Of a stretch of 64,000 bases of DNA, positions 12,378-24,717 are shown one piece after another (position 1 is the stretch's first letter; each line of letters begins with the position of its first letter). The position numbers and the translations under genes are program-made. Where the stretch lies: assembly GCA_033675265.1 (NCBI GenBank), contig JAUJYZ010001576.1:510001-574000 (forward strand), given 5' to 3'. The DNA comes from Actinostola sp. cb2023 (Eukaryota > Cnidaria > Anthozoa > Actiniaria > Actinostolidae). The notes under the pieces were generated by a model, which had not been told where the DNA came from, searched no databases, and was given only the letters and a program-made list of their open reading frames with translations.

Positions 12378-14114
12378 CTGTAAGTTTACATAATACTTGC
12401 GCTAGCTTTTGAGTGTAGCAATCAGCTCAAGATAAAATGGTTTCTTAAGAAGCCGCAAAAAACAGGAAATAATATGACCGCTAAAACAGAATAAAGTGCC
12501 AGGAAGTAGCCAACGAAAATAGAACATCAAATATTTGTGGCCGACGCCGAACGGTGCAAATATGTAGGTATGTATGGAAGCGGAGGTCGCGGAACTAATA
12601 GAACCAGGCCCATAAATAGTTTAGAAACCATTCGTGCAGTTCAGTTTTGCAGTCAATTTTAAAAAATATGTTTTTTTCTGTTTCTCTTTTCTCATATTTT
12701 TTTCCCCGCGAAAACTAATAATAGTCATTGTCACGTGATCGACGTATAATCACGTGATTAATAAATTCAACTTTGTTTGATTTAGTACACATCATCTAGT
12801 TTCACCGTTTCCTGTTCATTTTGCTCACTCTAAAAGGCTTGTCTCATGCTAGACCAGGACCGTAGCCTCCAGTACGGTTGATCCGGTTTCAACCGGACCA
12901 CTTTTCGAATCAAACAGTTTCAATTTAATTACATTTTTAATTATTCAGATATTTAAAATAAAAAAATAAAAAATGAAAACCGGACCACTCAAAAATTGGC
13001 GGCTACGGCCGTGTAGACATTGTAGTTATTCCAGTATTCCAGTAGGGCAGACAGTACTGTTTTAACAAACTGTTTTAACCCGCATTTTCAAACTATCCGC
13101 AAGTAACTCAGCCGACTTGTAGACTGATTGCCAATTGTACATTCTCAGAGACTGTACTGAACTGTGACAGACCTACAGCATGCATACCGCGCAGCTGTGA
13201 AACAAGCACATGCTACTGATCGATCTTTTTCACAGCGGCGGCCATCTTGAAAAGCAAGAATAATAAATGTTTTTGTAAAAGAATACTTCCCATGCAAATA
13301 ATACCGATTCTTTTGTCTCGCCCTACAAACATTACTGCTGTCGGATAAAACTAGATATATAAACACTTGAAAAGAGGCTGATTAGGGTTCACAATTCGGA
13401 TTGGAAAGCATTATCAAATCACGTGATACATTCTTGCATTGACAAGCAAGTTCCCGCCATTTTTAAGTTGTCCGGCTCAAACTGTAGCCTCATCTGCACA
13501 GATACGCTTCATTCAGCTGTTGCCTACGACTGGACCACATATTATCGACCGCAAACCCCTAAACAAGTTCATTTCGGTACATGTTTATAACAGTGATTTC
13601 AAAAAACACAAACATTTCCCTTAGGTTCGACTTCTAAGTGTAATTAGGGAAATGAAATCGTTTATCGATAAGACCCGGTTATAAAACGTACGCCTACAAT
13701 GTCTTGGTGAGCGCAAAAACTAGGTTTAAAAACATAAACTGGGCTACGATTTTATCCAAGAAATCTAACACTTGTTTGTTCTTGTTGTTCTTAAAAACCA
13801 CGTCTCACAATGATTCTGACGTGCTTACTTACAAACATCAGTAAAACAGGATTCTGTGAAATAGTATCTGTCATTTCAATATGTCACGTGCTCTTCCTTT
13901 CCGGCAGAATAAATCTACTTCATCCTAAACTGCTTGGATCTGTTTGTATAGGCGGTCGTGCATGCAGGGATCAAGTCAGGATCTTCTCTTCTGACTTCAT
14001 CGAAACCTAAGCCGGGTTTAAGTGGTTTGTTTTGCGTTTCGTTTTCGTCAGAGATTCCAATTACTGTGAGAGGAAAATGGGAGTAAAGTAAATGTAGTAA
14101 AAACGTGGTCTCAC

Positions 14115-14173
14115 CTCATGTCCTGCCGCTGGAGTAATTGGATAACAGACATGACCATACAAATAGAAGCAAA
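14115..14173 (-). CDS. Candidate 59-bp exon, duplicated at 18.2 kb
   Basis: Acceptor GCTTCAGCTGCAG before 14173 and donor GAG|GTGAGA after 14115. Read in the phase left by the 14.4 kb exon it gives F-CFYLYGHVCYPITPAAGHE and ends in phase 0. The DNA, including flanking intron, is similar to 18189-18242 (see finding). A second open frame (FASICMVMSVIQLLQRQDM) is also similar between the two copies, so the frame is not certain. Confidence 0.4.
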
Positions 14174-14347
14174 CTGCAGCTGAAGCCCGTCACTGCGGTG
14201 AAACACGCTGTGGTAAGCAACGATAAGAAACGATTAAAAATTCGACAAGAATAAGTACATCTCAAGACAGGTTTCAAATTTCAATCCTCTGCAAATTGAG
14301 CGCGATACCCTCACGCCCGCGATGCTAACAGCCTGCGGTCTACTTAC

Positions 14348-14472
14348 ATAGGGTGTCTTGAATTACCATGGTAGGTTTCTCGGTGATTTCTTCAAAAAAG
14401 TCAGATTCGTCTTCAGACTCGCTTTCAAGGATTCTAGCCGGTAATGGATAGGTGTAGTACTTCTTGAGCGGC
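14348..14472 (-). CDS. Candidate acidic exon, homologous in part to the 19.1 kb exon
   Basis: Flanked by an acceptor (TTCAGTTTATAG, or CTTCAG seven bases earlier) and a consensus donor CTAT|GTAAGT at 14347-14342. It reads PLKKYYTYPLPARILESESE then DESDFFEEITEKPTMVIQDT. The Ser/Glu/Asp-rich core resembles a casein-kinase-2 target. Its end (EKPTMVIQDTL) parallels the end of the 19.1 kb exon (NKPVAVEDTF), with the same phase 1 donor. The acceptor at 14473 is in phase with the exon at 17668; the alternative at 14480 is in phase with the exon at 19105. Both splices are therefore possible. Function unknown. Confidence 0.5.
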
Positions 14473-16270
14473 CTATAAACTGAAGTAATGAAATACAAGG
14501 TTGTAAACGTTTTGCACATAGCTCACGAGACCACTGAAGACTCGTAGTCCTCGTAAGTTCACCCGGAAAAGTTTCACCGACTTTGAATACGTTGAGAAAG
14601 TACACGAGTGTTGGCGACAATTTCCTCGACTACAAAAGGTAGTTGCAAAATGAATTAGCATGGATTCACAGCACATGGCTCCCACGACGTTCACAGACTA
14701 CAAATCACGAAAACGGAATCGAGCATTTTCGAGTGGAGCTCATAAAGACGCTCGAAAAAAATGAGAAGATTGAACACGGCTTTCGTATCGAAAGCCACCC
14801 ACCATCAGCAGCTAGAGGCATGAGTTGACAAGTGATTAATTCATTGGATGATAAAAGCACACTACACACAGCAACATTCTTGCAAAGACTGAATAGTACT
14901 TTTCGTGTCGCCAGATTCGTTGCTTCCTACCTCGGTCCATGGTCCAGGATTAAGTTGTCAGACGATGCGAGTTGCACTTGTGTCGTCGTGTTGATGGCTT
15001 ATATGCTAATTTTGCATATCGTTATTCCGGCAGATCGTGACTGAAAAAGGTAATCAAAACAGACAAACGTTTGGGGCTAGTGATATTATGTCAAGGACTC
15101 TCTCTCAGAACTTGACACTCGCGGGTGAAACAGGAGCCCCGCTAATGACGTCAGTTCAATTTAGCACCAAGTAGTTAGTCGGGGAGTGAGTGTTTCACTT
15201 CCAAAACATTTTCTCCGTGTGTTCCTTTGAAGTCTTAATGGATGATAAATTGCATCAACTCCTTTATGGATTGATTCTGAATATATGACAATATTGGAAC
15301 AGCGACAGGAAAACTTTTCAATTTCTTTCGCTTGGCTGCCTTGATAATAAATGCGCTACGAACTGCCGTGACTGAGCACAGAAATGTAAAATTAATCCAC
15401 TGTTTTTTGAGAAGACAAAACAACATGAAAGTACGCTCTAGATACTTAAATAAACACCTAAAATCCACTCAATCATGTCCGATTGTTTGTTCGCTGCAGT
15501 CACTTCAATTGACCACAGCGTTTTCAGTGAACACCACCTCCAACTCATAAACACTAAATTGTATTAAACTATTTTATCCTTTCACTCGCGTTCAGTTTCA
15601 CAGAGACAGAATAGAATCGCGCGTAACTAGTTGTGACGTCAACTACATGTACGTCATATTCAAGAACCAATCACAAAGTGCAAAAGTTTTCCCCGTTTTT
15701 ATTTTTACTATCTTTGGAGCATTCTTCAATCAAATATATAATTTATTCACTCGTTATATTACTTTGACAGCCAGTCACCTACCTCCACTGTTGGAGGAAC
15801 AAAATCCAGCTTGGGTTCCCTGTGTACACCAGCTGGTCGTGAAATAGATATTTGTCTGATACATGTTTTCACTTGACAATTACACTTTGACTATTAGATT
15901 CTATTTCACGGGTTAAATAACATCACTTGAGAATATTTTCATCTGTTGTGCATATATACGATCAATTGAACTGTTATTAGACCTCTTTAACTTGACTCAT
16001 GTTTTCCTATATCAAACCATTCCCCGTATCATCATAATTTCTTGTTGTTATCGCACGAAAAAATACATTGATTTTGAACAGAGAGTGCTATTCCCCAGGT
16101 AATGGGAAAACGCTGCAAGCAAAAGAGCTCGAGGCCTACGCATCATCGCAACATTCAATCAAGGCGCGCGTCTGTTCAGATTCGGTACAAGTACTGACTC
16201 GTAAGCTACAGCCAGGACATGATTGGTCGAGTTTAATCAATACAAATATTACTATTAACCACAAACTTGC

Positions 16271-16747
16271 CAGCACAGGCAGCCCAATCTCTACTATTAG
16301 CAGTATAGTACGATAACTAGAGTCAAATTTCAAGCAATTTATGTGTTCAATAAACGTCTCAAAGCTTTGTCTCAGTGTCTCATTTTATATTCACATAAAG
16401 ACAATATGATGTGTTATATTTCTTCTACTGTCACTTACTTTGCGATTTTGAGGGAAAAGGCTTTATATATAATCCCTGAAAATAAGCCTTTTCCCTCAAC
16501 AAATCACAAAGTGACAGTAGAATCAACACATCATATTGTCTTTATGTGAATATAAAATGAGACACTGAGACAAAGTTCTGAGACGTTTATTGAACACATA
16601 AATTGCTTGAAATTTGACTCTAGTTATCGTACTATACTGCTACTAGTAGAGAATTAGTCTCCCTCGCAGCCGTTTTGACTCTAGTTATGTACTATACTGA
16701 GACTAATAGTGCGAGGGATTGGGTAGAGAATGGGCTGCCTGTGCTGC
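16271..16747. repeat. Fold-back element ending in CACAGGCAGCCCA
   Basis: The arms are inverted over about 190 bp each: CAGCACAGGCAGCCCAATC at the left tip against TGGGCTGCCTGTGCTG at the right, and a shared core such as ACATCATATTGTCTTTATG. The right arm carries an extra, imperfect repeat of its GACTCTAGTTAT...ACTATACTG segment (about 16650-16730), so the element is asymmetric. Non-coding. Confidence 0.8.
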
Positions 16748-17051
16748 CAGGTAGCTATAGTTTACACTCGAACAATCACGCTCTGCTGTCCAAACATGGT
16801 CACGACATGATAGCGATGGCATCTTGTTAAACACAAATCTCAAAACACGAAGGACATTAAATGATTCATAATTTTGTAACCATTATAAGTTCATCAACTT
16901 AACGAAATTTTCAAAACTATAAACAACGAAAATTAAACTTCTCCATCCCTTACAACTGACGAACAAAGAATTGTCAGTAATCAATACATCGTATGCAAAC
17001 TTCAGTGTTCGGTCCTTGCTCGTTAAATGCTCGGAAATGATTCCTTCGTAT

Positions 17052-17483
17052 AATCACATGTTCGGACACCATTCGTTAATCGCCGTATGCCGTTCCCTTG
17101 ATCAATACATGCTCGGACACCATTCGTTAATCACCGTAGTGCCGTTCCCTTGATCTATACATGCTCGGACACCATTCGTTAATCACCGTATGCCGTTCCC
17201 TTGATCAATACATGCTCGGACACCATTCGTTAATCACCGTATGCCGTTCCCTTGATCATTACATGCTCGGACACCATTCGTTAATCACCGTATGCCGTTC
17301 CCTTGATCATTACATGCTCGGACACCATTCGTTAATCAACGGTCTGCCATTCCCTTGATCATTACATGCTCGGACACCATTCGTTAATCACCGTATGCCG
17401 TTCCCTTGATCATTACATGTTCGGACACCATTCGTTAATCACCGTATGCCGTTCCCTTGATCATTACATGTTCGGAAACCCAT
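17052..17483. repeat. Minisatellite, 51-bp unit, about 8 copies
   Basis: The unit is CATG(C/T)TCGGACACCATTC-GTTAATCACCGTATGCCG-TTCCCTTGATCATTA. Because 51 is a multiple of three, the frame stays open with a 17-residue repeat (MLGHHSLITVCRSLDHY), but one unit carries an extra base and breaks it. I regard it as non-coding. Confidence 0.88.
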
Positions 17484-17667
17484 GCCCGAACCGTTAATAA
17501 TGACTTTGAATTCGAAAAGATTCGCCTTAAAAATATATCGTTTTGACATTGTTCATTCACTGTATCTTTTTAAGAAAGGGTCTTTTACGTTAGTGTTCGT
17601 AAGTTCTTCGTGACCATTCGTCGTTATTCGGTTCGTCAGTGTGAACTCCATTCGGGTATCGGCTTAC

Positions 17668-17734
17668 CCTAGATATCTCCATTCTTCTTGAGAGCAGGTT
17701 CCTAGATCCTGCCTTTCACTTGCGAAACGTGTTG
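17668..17734 (-). CDS. Candidate 67-bp exon
   Basis: Acceptor TTGCGATTCAG, donor TAGG|GTAAGC. In the phase left by the exon at 18189 it reads A-TRFASERQDLGTCSQEEWRY-L and ends in phase 2, which fits the phase 2 acceptor at 14473. That three-way phase agreement (19105 to 18189 to 17668 to 14348) is the main argument that it is real. Confidence 0.4.
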
Positions 17735-18188
17735 CTGAATCGCAAGCGTCGATCAACAGACAAAATTCTGTCAATCGATGGGTATCTGAAATCGAATCAT
17801 AAATACCCATTAGGAAAAGCTTATCACCCGCCGCTATACTTCTAGGTAGTATGTTAGAATAGTAATTGACCTCGAGGGTGGCAGCGATCTACCAAGGATC
17901 CCGCGAGTATCCCGCAAGTAGTCCCGCGAGTATCCCTAGTTGGTTGTATCAGGATGTTAGAATAGCAGTGATGATCAAGATACTATAGATACTTTTATCT
18001 TGGTGCGCGAAAACGAAGATGAGTTCAGGCGAGAAAGTTATCGTTCTTTGTTGTGATTGTACTTTTTGAGCATTGTTTTTGCCGGCCCCGTGCACCAAAT
18101 GAAGGTAACAGTGATGGACATTATGATGTTATTCGTTATGCTATTGTTAGCCATTACTTCTAGCATCTTACCGGCAAGCCACACCTAC

Positions 18189-18242
18189 CTTCAGGTTCTG
18201 GAAAAGTGTGACAACAGACACGACCACGCGAACAAAAACAGA
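18189..18242 (-). CDS. Candidate 54-bp exon, paralogue of the exon at 14115
   Basis: Acceptor GACTCAGCTGTAG and donor GAAG|GTAGGT. In phase with the 19.1 kb exon it reads F-CFCSRGRVCCHTFPEPE. Identity to the 14115-14173 exon extends into the upstream intron (CAGCATGTTTTACTGCAGTC against the 14.2 kb counterpart), which marks a segmental duplication rather than convergence. Confidence 0.4.
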
Positions 18243-18466
18243 CTACAGCTGAGTCCCATGACTGCAGTAAAACATGCTGGAATAAAGACACAAGGTTCAA
18301 GTTATAGCAACATGTGTTATGAGAGGCTAAGGCAGAATCTGGTACCGGGTCTAATATCGTCCCGTCCACAAGCTGGTGGCTGTAAAAGCGAGAGGAGAGG
18401 GCCCTGGGGACAAGTGCAAAGCTGTACAAAGTAACAAGTCACAAGTTCAAAGTATCTCTGGCCCGG

Positions 18467-18565
18467 TTGCTGAAAGAGTGTATAGCGCTAGCAGTTGGAT
18501 TACTTTTTATCCAATGGATAAGTTTATAGTAGGAGACAGCATCTACTTATCCCAGCATTAGATAA
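18467..18565. repeat. Diverged relative of the 27.6 kb fold-back element
   Basis: CCCGGTTGCTGAAAG...TATAGCGCTAGCAGTTGGAT...TTATCCAATGGATAA resembles the left half of the element at 27633-27773 (CCGGTTGCACGAAAGGTG, ATAGCGCTATCCACTGGATA). Only part of the element is recognisable. Confidence 0.5.
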
Positions 18566-19104
18566 GGAATTACACATACATATAGTGCTAGTATTTGAAC
18601 AACCAGGTTCTGATGACAAAGGATATACGACGAGTGAACTGAAGGTAAACAGCCATCGTGGTTCCTTAGCCGGTTTACACTACTGCGATTGGCTATATCG
18701 AAAGCCAATGACAAAACTGCACTTGAAGCTCCGTCAAATACTGATTTCTTTCCGTCATCGATTTACTAAGTGAAAAGCTAGGCTCAATGCCAAACTAGTG
18801 ACAGCTGAAAAATTACCACAAAATTACATGGGGTCATCTACGTTGCCAAGCAACATAACAACAGCCTAATATCGAACAAGCTTCAACAACAGTTTTAAAA
18901 TCAGTTAAACCACCAAACACAACGTTGATGAAGACAACAAGAAAAACAAGCCGGAACATCGTCAACAAAAAAGACGACGACGACCACAACAACCATCACC
19001 ACCAAAACCTACATCGCAAAACGACGAGGTGAGTGCCATCCCGTGTGGGACAAATTCAGTTAATCTCAAGAATAAATGAGCATGCGCAATGATTTATTAC
19101 TTAC

Positions 19105-19390
19105 AAAAAGTATCCTCCACAGCGACAGGTTTGTTACCAGGCTCCTCGATGATGTCCTCGTCCACAAATCGACTTTGCTCGATTTGAATTGTGGGTGGGA
19201 AAATAGGTCTAGTTGTACACGGCAGACTAAAAGTACGCTTCGAGCGCTGGTAAAGAAACGACGGCTGCATCGTGAAGACTTTGAGCGAGTGGCTTCGCGT
19301 TGAACGGAGCTTATCGTGATCGTAGGAATGCGGGCTCAAGAATGGCGGTTCATGGGATGACATTCTCCCGTACAATTCTGTTGAAGCCAA
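19105..19390 (-). CDS. Candidate 286-bp exon of an unrecognised protein
   Basis: Strong acceptor (TTTGTTCTTCGTTTCAG before 19390) and consensus donor TTTTT|GTAAGT (19104-19099), open throughout in one frame. It reads from LASTELYGRMSSHEPPFLSP through SLKVFTMQPSFLYQRSKRTF to IIEEPGNKPVAVEDTF. A basic, Ser-rich first half is followed by an acidic end. The ATG in YGRMSSHE could be a start if this is a first coding exon. Same-strand partners at 18189 and 17668 agree in phase. I cannot name the family. Confidence 0.55.
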
Positions 19391-19441
19391 CTGAAACGAA
19401 GAACAAAGATAATGAAGTACATATACTTTACTATTTGACAC

Positions 19442-19555
<114 letters not shown>

Positions 19556-20579
19556 CTTTATTTCAGTGTCAACACGCCACGCTTGGTTTTAGATTGTCGG
19601 GAACCAGAGTTTATGATGGCGTTTTAGTGTCTTCCTGTGGTTCACAGTAGAGGTCTGCTGCTTCAACCAAAACAAAACTCACAGAAAAGTCTATAAAGTT
19701 ACTGATTAGGGAGTTATGATTATTTTACAGTTCGTAACCATGGCAATAAAGGAACGACTTGAAATCTGATTGGACAATCACCGTGGAATGAGTGTTCTTG
19801 TGTTGTATTTACGAGGAACCGCGGATTTAATGAGCGGATCGGGCATAACAACTTTCAAAAACTCTATGTAACACTTTATTTGCACAGCCGCTCCGGGCTA
19901 AACTGAAAACAACCAAGCGACCTACAAACTGGGTTATTAAGATATTTTGTTATTGCCACTTGCTAAAAGGCTGAAGTCTGGAATCCACCCACAGCTGATA
20001 AGGCTAAAAAAAAAGTATTCAAAGTGGACTTGTATTGAATTATGACTCGCTCATTCACAATATCTTTAGGATAGAAATCGTGAAGTGGGTTTTCGTGGCT
20101 TCGACTGCATTCACGAGGAGTTCGATATGACTTGACAGCCTATCAATCATCTTAAACATCTTTTTCAAGAGCTTATGCATTGTTATCAGTCAGTAAATTC
20201 GTAGGTGTATGCACAGGCTTATATACACAGCTATCGTACGTGATCGTAGAGTATTGAATATTCAAAATGATCCACGTAAATGCAAGGTTTAACTTTGAAA
20301 AATGAAAGTGTCATGCTTTGTGAGACTTCCTGTTTTAAATGTGCTCTATCCTTTTAACTTTAGATCAGTTTTCTCTATTCTTTGTTATCTTACCTTTAGT
20401 TTTGAGGAAGCGAATCTATTTCTCAAATCCCCACTCTCAACTCCTCGTGGCTTATTGAATTCATTTACAAACACCGGTCGACCTTCCGAAACGCTCAACC
20501 TAAATCTACGTGGACTTGCATCGTCCATTTTTTCTGACTAAAACACTTAACACTTCCCTACACGAGTGATAGGATGTTT

Positions 20580-21000
20580 ATGATGACAGTCAGTCAACTG
20601 GATAGTACTGAGCAGCGGTTGCCCGGAGAATCTCTAAGGAAAACACACCTGCAAGAGACGGTACAGTTGCCTTCTTATAAGACTCTTGGCAAAAACGCGT
20701 GGGGGGAAAAAATCAACAAATACAAATCATACGAGATGATTTCAAATTGGGGTTTCAAACCCTCGAGAAATAACGAGGTCTATAGGCCGAGTTTTTATCT
20801 AAGCTGTCAGATGCCGAGAAAACATTAAGTCTTGACGGATTAAGCTGGCAGATGAGTCTCCAGTTGAACTGATGTGCAAGCAGCTTTTCAAAGAAAATAC
20901 AGAATTTCAGGACAGCGACTGGGTTAACAACATGACTGAGTTGCTCGATAATGTTGTCGCCTCTGATGTGCTTGAGCAAGACCTGGCTGTCATCGACTGA
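20580..21000 (+). pseudogene. Coding-like fragments in three frames; possible pseudogene
   Basis: Three successive protein-like stretches on the plus strand change frame: about 20604-20790 (SLRKTHLQETVQLPSYKTLG, EMISNWGFKPSRNNEVYRPS), about 20790-20860 (EFLSKLSDAEKTLSLDGLSW) and about 20850-21000 (ESPVELMCKQLFKENTEF, DWVNNMTELLDNVVASDVLE, ending AVID-TGA). Two frameshifts without splice sites suggest a decayed copy. The middle part faintly recalls a COMM-domain start, but I would not assign it. Confidence 0.3.
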
Positions 21001-21128
21001 GTGTCTAATGGAAAGGAAGGAAAAAACACCTCAGGGTACTTGATGTAATGGAGTACAGCAGTCCCAGGGGGTACTCAGGTATCAGGGGACGGGGAGGTGT
21101 GAATGAAGCCAAAATGATAACATGCCAA

Positions 21129-21144
21129 CCCCCCCCCCCCCCCC

Positions 21145-21179
<35 letters not shown>
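21129..21179 (+). repeat. Poly-C tract with one T
   Basis: 51 bases of C interrupted once by T at 21145, followed by GA-rich sequence. Apparent poly-Pro/poly-Gly frames are artefacts. Confidence 0.9.
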
Positions 21180-21705
21180 AGAAAAAAAAAGGTTCTACGG
21201 TGTGGTGTATCCCCCAAATGGTCCATTTTATCCCCTTGGCAAAAACATGCTACATAAAAATAGGCTTCGAAAGAATTAATTTGGAAAACACAAACAGTCC
21301 AATTTTTTTTATTTCCAACCACCAAAATGGTCTCGTACATCCTCGTCACCCCCTCCCACCGGGATAACAGTAAACTGTATTCTCTTGAAAAGTCATGTTG
21401 CCAAAAAGAATAGTGATTCCAATGAGATGGCTTTTTCTGAAAAAGCACTTTGTATCGGAGCTAGCGAGTCATTCTGCAGCTGCCGTTGAAACGCTATTTG
21501 TTAGCCGTCTCGAACTAGACGACACAAAGACAGAACAGAAATAAATATCTTGCGGCTAATGAAAATTAAAACTGATGTCGTTATGTTTTCTATTTTGCTC
21601 AAAACCTGCATAATTAAATTAGGGATCCAGTTGAGCAATACTAGGAAAATCCATTCTACTGTGCTCAATTACACTCACTTAATCTAAAAATAGAATCGGA
21701 AACGT

Positions 21706-21719
21706 CGCTATGGCAACCG
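21706..21719 (-). promoter_or_regulatory. X-box-like (RFX) site
   Basis: On the minus strand GTTGCCATAGCGAC fits the RFX half-site pair RYYNYY-AT-RRNRAC. It lies upstream, in gene orientation, of the 19.1 kb exon, so it could be promoter-proximal for that transcription unit. This is a single motif match; chance occurrence is possible. Confidence 0.3.
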
Positions 21720-22077
21720 AAACGGCTACCCGGATGCAACCCTCCGGCTCTGCCGTTGACCGAGACAATGAGTCCAACGAAATAATCCCAATCTTGCCGA
21801 GACATAAATTCACAAGAAAGACAAATTAATTTAAGACAAAAAATATATGATGACATTATAATCGTCGGCATTTTCAGAGTTTCAGATTACCATTAAATAT
21901 TTAGAAGCTCAGAATTACTGGAAACTGAACCAAATTAGAAGCTTAAAATATGGTGGTACACGGAATAACGAAATTGTTCTTGGTGTATACAACCAAGAGA
22001 GAATGGGGTATTATCCCTTCATATATAATATAACAATTACTTTTCGAATTGTTTTAATTCATATACGGCAAGCTGCG

Positions 22078-22113
22078 TGAAAGAAAAAGAAAAAGAAAAA
22101 GAAAAAGAAAAAG
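22078..22113 (+). repeat. (AAAAAG)n short tandem repeat
   Basis: Purine-only GAAAAA repeats, about six units. Confidence 0.85.
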
Positions 22114-22809
22114 AGAAATCAGAATTTATGTTTATAAGAGCGCGGATGAAATCTTGCCGAGTTTAATTCAAAGCCAGTTTTTTTTTACCAGAACGAGACA
22201 TTGACAGAGAACGCTAGCAATAGTAATCCCCAAACTCAACTCATTGAAGTATATGATATGCATGAAATGCGATTTCTTACCTTATTTCGACAGCAATTTT
22301 ACCACATGTCAGAGTGAATATTGTCAGCCCGCTGAATTTTCGATGAATGTTTTACGGATTGAATGATTGCAGCTGCATGGCTAATTCTAAAGATCTATGC
22401 ACGATTGAAACCAATCAGCTTATGATATTCTATACCACCGAGTCATTCATTCATCGCTTAGACACGAATAACACCATTCCGGGGTAAATACTACTCGTCA
22501 TTATTTTGGTCAATGCAAGTTTTTTTTCTTCAGTTTATATGTTCAGATGGCCAATCACATTAACCGCGCGTTTAATAGCCTTTCTCTTGTTCTTTTACTT
22601 ATTTCTACATTGTTCATAAATCTCTCATTTCATTCAATAATCATTCATTCGTTCGTTCAATTCAATAATAATAATAATAATAATCATATTAACAATAATA
22701 ATAACTTCATTATATATCAATTTACAAATGAGAAAATTTGACATAAATTACAATACAATTATGAATTATTAATGGCGCCCCAACAACACATTGAATGATT
22801 CATTTGACA

Positions 22810-23086
22810 TACACCTAATTGCAGAAAGGTTGTCCACCTCGGAAAAGCACATTTACACATTTGCACATTTACACATTTGCACTTTTACAAGCGCTGAAAT
22901 ACAACTATCCACCTGAAATCTTCTGTATAAGCCGCGGCATTCTTATGGCAGTATACTTCTACTGAATCTATTGACTCTGGGTTCCGCTTGCGCAAAACAA
23001 ATATACACGTGATGTTGCGAATGTGTAAATGTGCAAATGTGTAAATGTGCTTTTCCGAGGTGGACAACCTTTCTGCAATTAGGTGT
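22810..23086. repeat. Fold-back element with internal CACATTTACACATTTG repeats
   Basis: ATACACCTAATTGCAGAAAG at the left end returns inverted at the right (CTTTCTGCAATTAGGTGTAT, ending near 23086). The arms share AGGTTGTCCACCTCGGAAAA and a tandem (CACATTTA/CACATTTG). CATTTGAC sits on both sides, directly adjacent on the left and four bases out on the right. It may be an 8-bp target duplication of hAT type. Confidence 0.8.
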
Positions 23087-23507
23087 ATAAAGCATTTGAC
23101 ACATTCATTTACTCATTCACTCATGTTGATTCATAGAACTCTATTTAAAACCTCAACTGAAGTGACAGCCATCAAATGCATTGCAATATTGTGAAAACAC
23201 GATCATCGAAACAATGCAAACAAAAAGTTCAAAAACTTATACTTAATTCAAATGGGTCGCCGACCAAGGCACCCCCTCGTCCACACTCACTGTTGTTTTT
23301 CTTTGTGAGGTGGGAGGAAAACTGGAGTGCCCAGGGAAAACCCCTCGAAGCAAGGAAGAGAACCAACAACAAACTTAACTCACATATATTCCCAGATCAG
23401 AATCAAACCGAGACCACAGCAGTGAGAGGCGACTAACAACTCGACCCCTCTTGCCACAAACACAACATGCAGCACCCAAACAACGACCCTATTAAACACC
23501 ATCAGCC

Positions 23508-24008
<501 letters not shown>

Positions 24009-24557
24009 AACATATCAAAAACCGATCGACCAAACAGCAAAACAGCAACCTTCCAACCATGCCAGTACTTTGCTGTAAACATCATCAAAAACGTTCCAAA
24101 ATAATAATAAATATATGTGTAAACAATAGCATAGTTTATACGACTAATTAACACAAAAAAGGATTTAACAATAAAGGTGACGGGTCACACGTTGCGAAAT
24201 ACAAACAATTATTTAGTATCAATAGCATATGTAAATAGCTTAATTTTCCCTCAATTTATTTTTTTATCTGATGAATTCATGAAAACCTTCGCCAAACCGG
24301 AAATGATAATATCTAACTCTGAGCCATTTACCGAAGACCAACGAATGGCGGAAAAAAACTTAACATTTCCAGTTGAATATACTGGACTTTAATAGACGAT
24401 TAGCGTTACAATATCTTGTGGTCATTGAATTTGTGATGTTAGAACACTATACAATTATCAAGTGTATACTTGTGCTAGAGTGCCTGTGATCGTATTAAAA
24501 AGCTAGTCGGAATATTATAATTGTGACGAAAAGAAAACATTAGATTCTCGGTAGTGT

Positions 24558-24717
24558 ACTCAGAGCGGAGAGGAACAGGCATTTAAATATCCACCCTCCC
24601 TAAATTTTAGGCCATTTTTCTCCCTGCTCCCTGTTTGTTTTGGTTGTTTTGAACTCCTCCCTCTATATTTCGAGCCATTTCTCCCTCCCTGATCCATTCC
24701 TCTCCGCTCTACTCAGT
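24558..24717. repeat. Fold-back element related to DNA around 58.1 and 63.4 kb
   Basis: ACTCAGAGCGGAGAGGAA at the left and TTCCTCTCCGCTCTACTCAG at the right are inverted. The interior (CCACCCTCCCTAAATTTTAG, TTTCTCCCTCCCTGATCC) matches words seen inverted at about 58060-58140 and 63400-63430, so these are members of one family. Confidence 0.65.

Larger units (their letters stand above)
14480..17667. other. Intron/intergenic spacer
   Basis: Contains the 16.27-16.75 kb fold-back element and the 51-bp minisatellite at 17.05-17.48 kb. I see no convincing exon in the remaining sequence. Confidence 0.5.

Noticed and set aside
13145..13366. ATGGCCGCCGCTGTGAAAAA on the minus strand as a gene start
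   Set aside because: The frame stops after ten codons and no donor site lies before the stop.
13830..13880. Minus-strand exon MTDTISQNPVLLMF with a GTAAGT donor
   Set aside because: An in-frame TGA lies just upstream, and no acceptor gives a phase that fits neighbouring exons.
18117..18434. Plus-strand frame with a signal-peptide-like start (MDIMMLFVMLLLAITSSILP), a possible secreted peptide
   Set aside because: It overlaps a minus-strand exon with good splice sites and a paralogue at 14.1 kb; the plus frame is not kept at that paralogue. The hydrophobic start could be chance.
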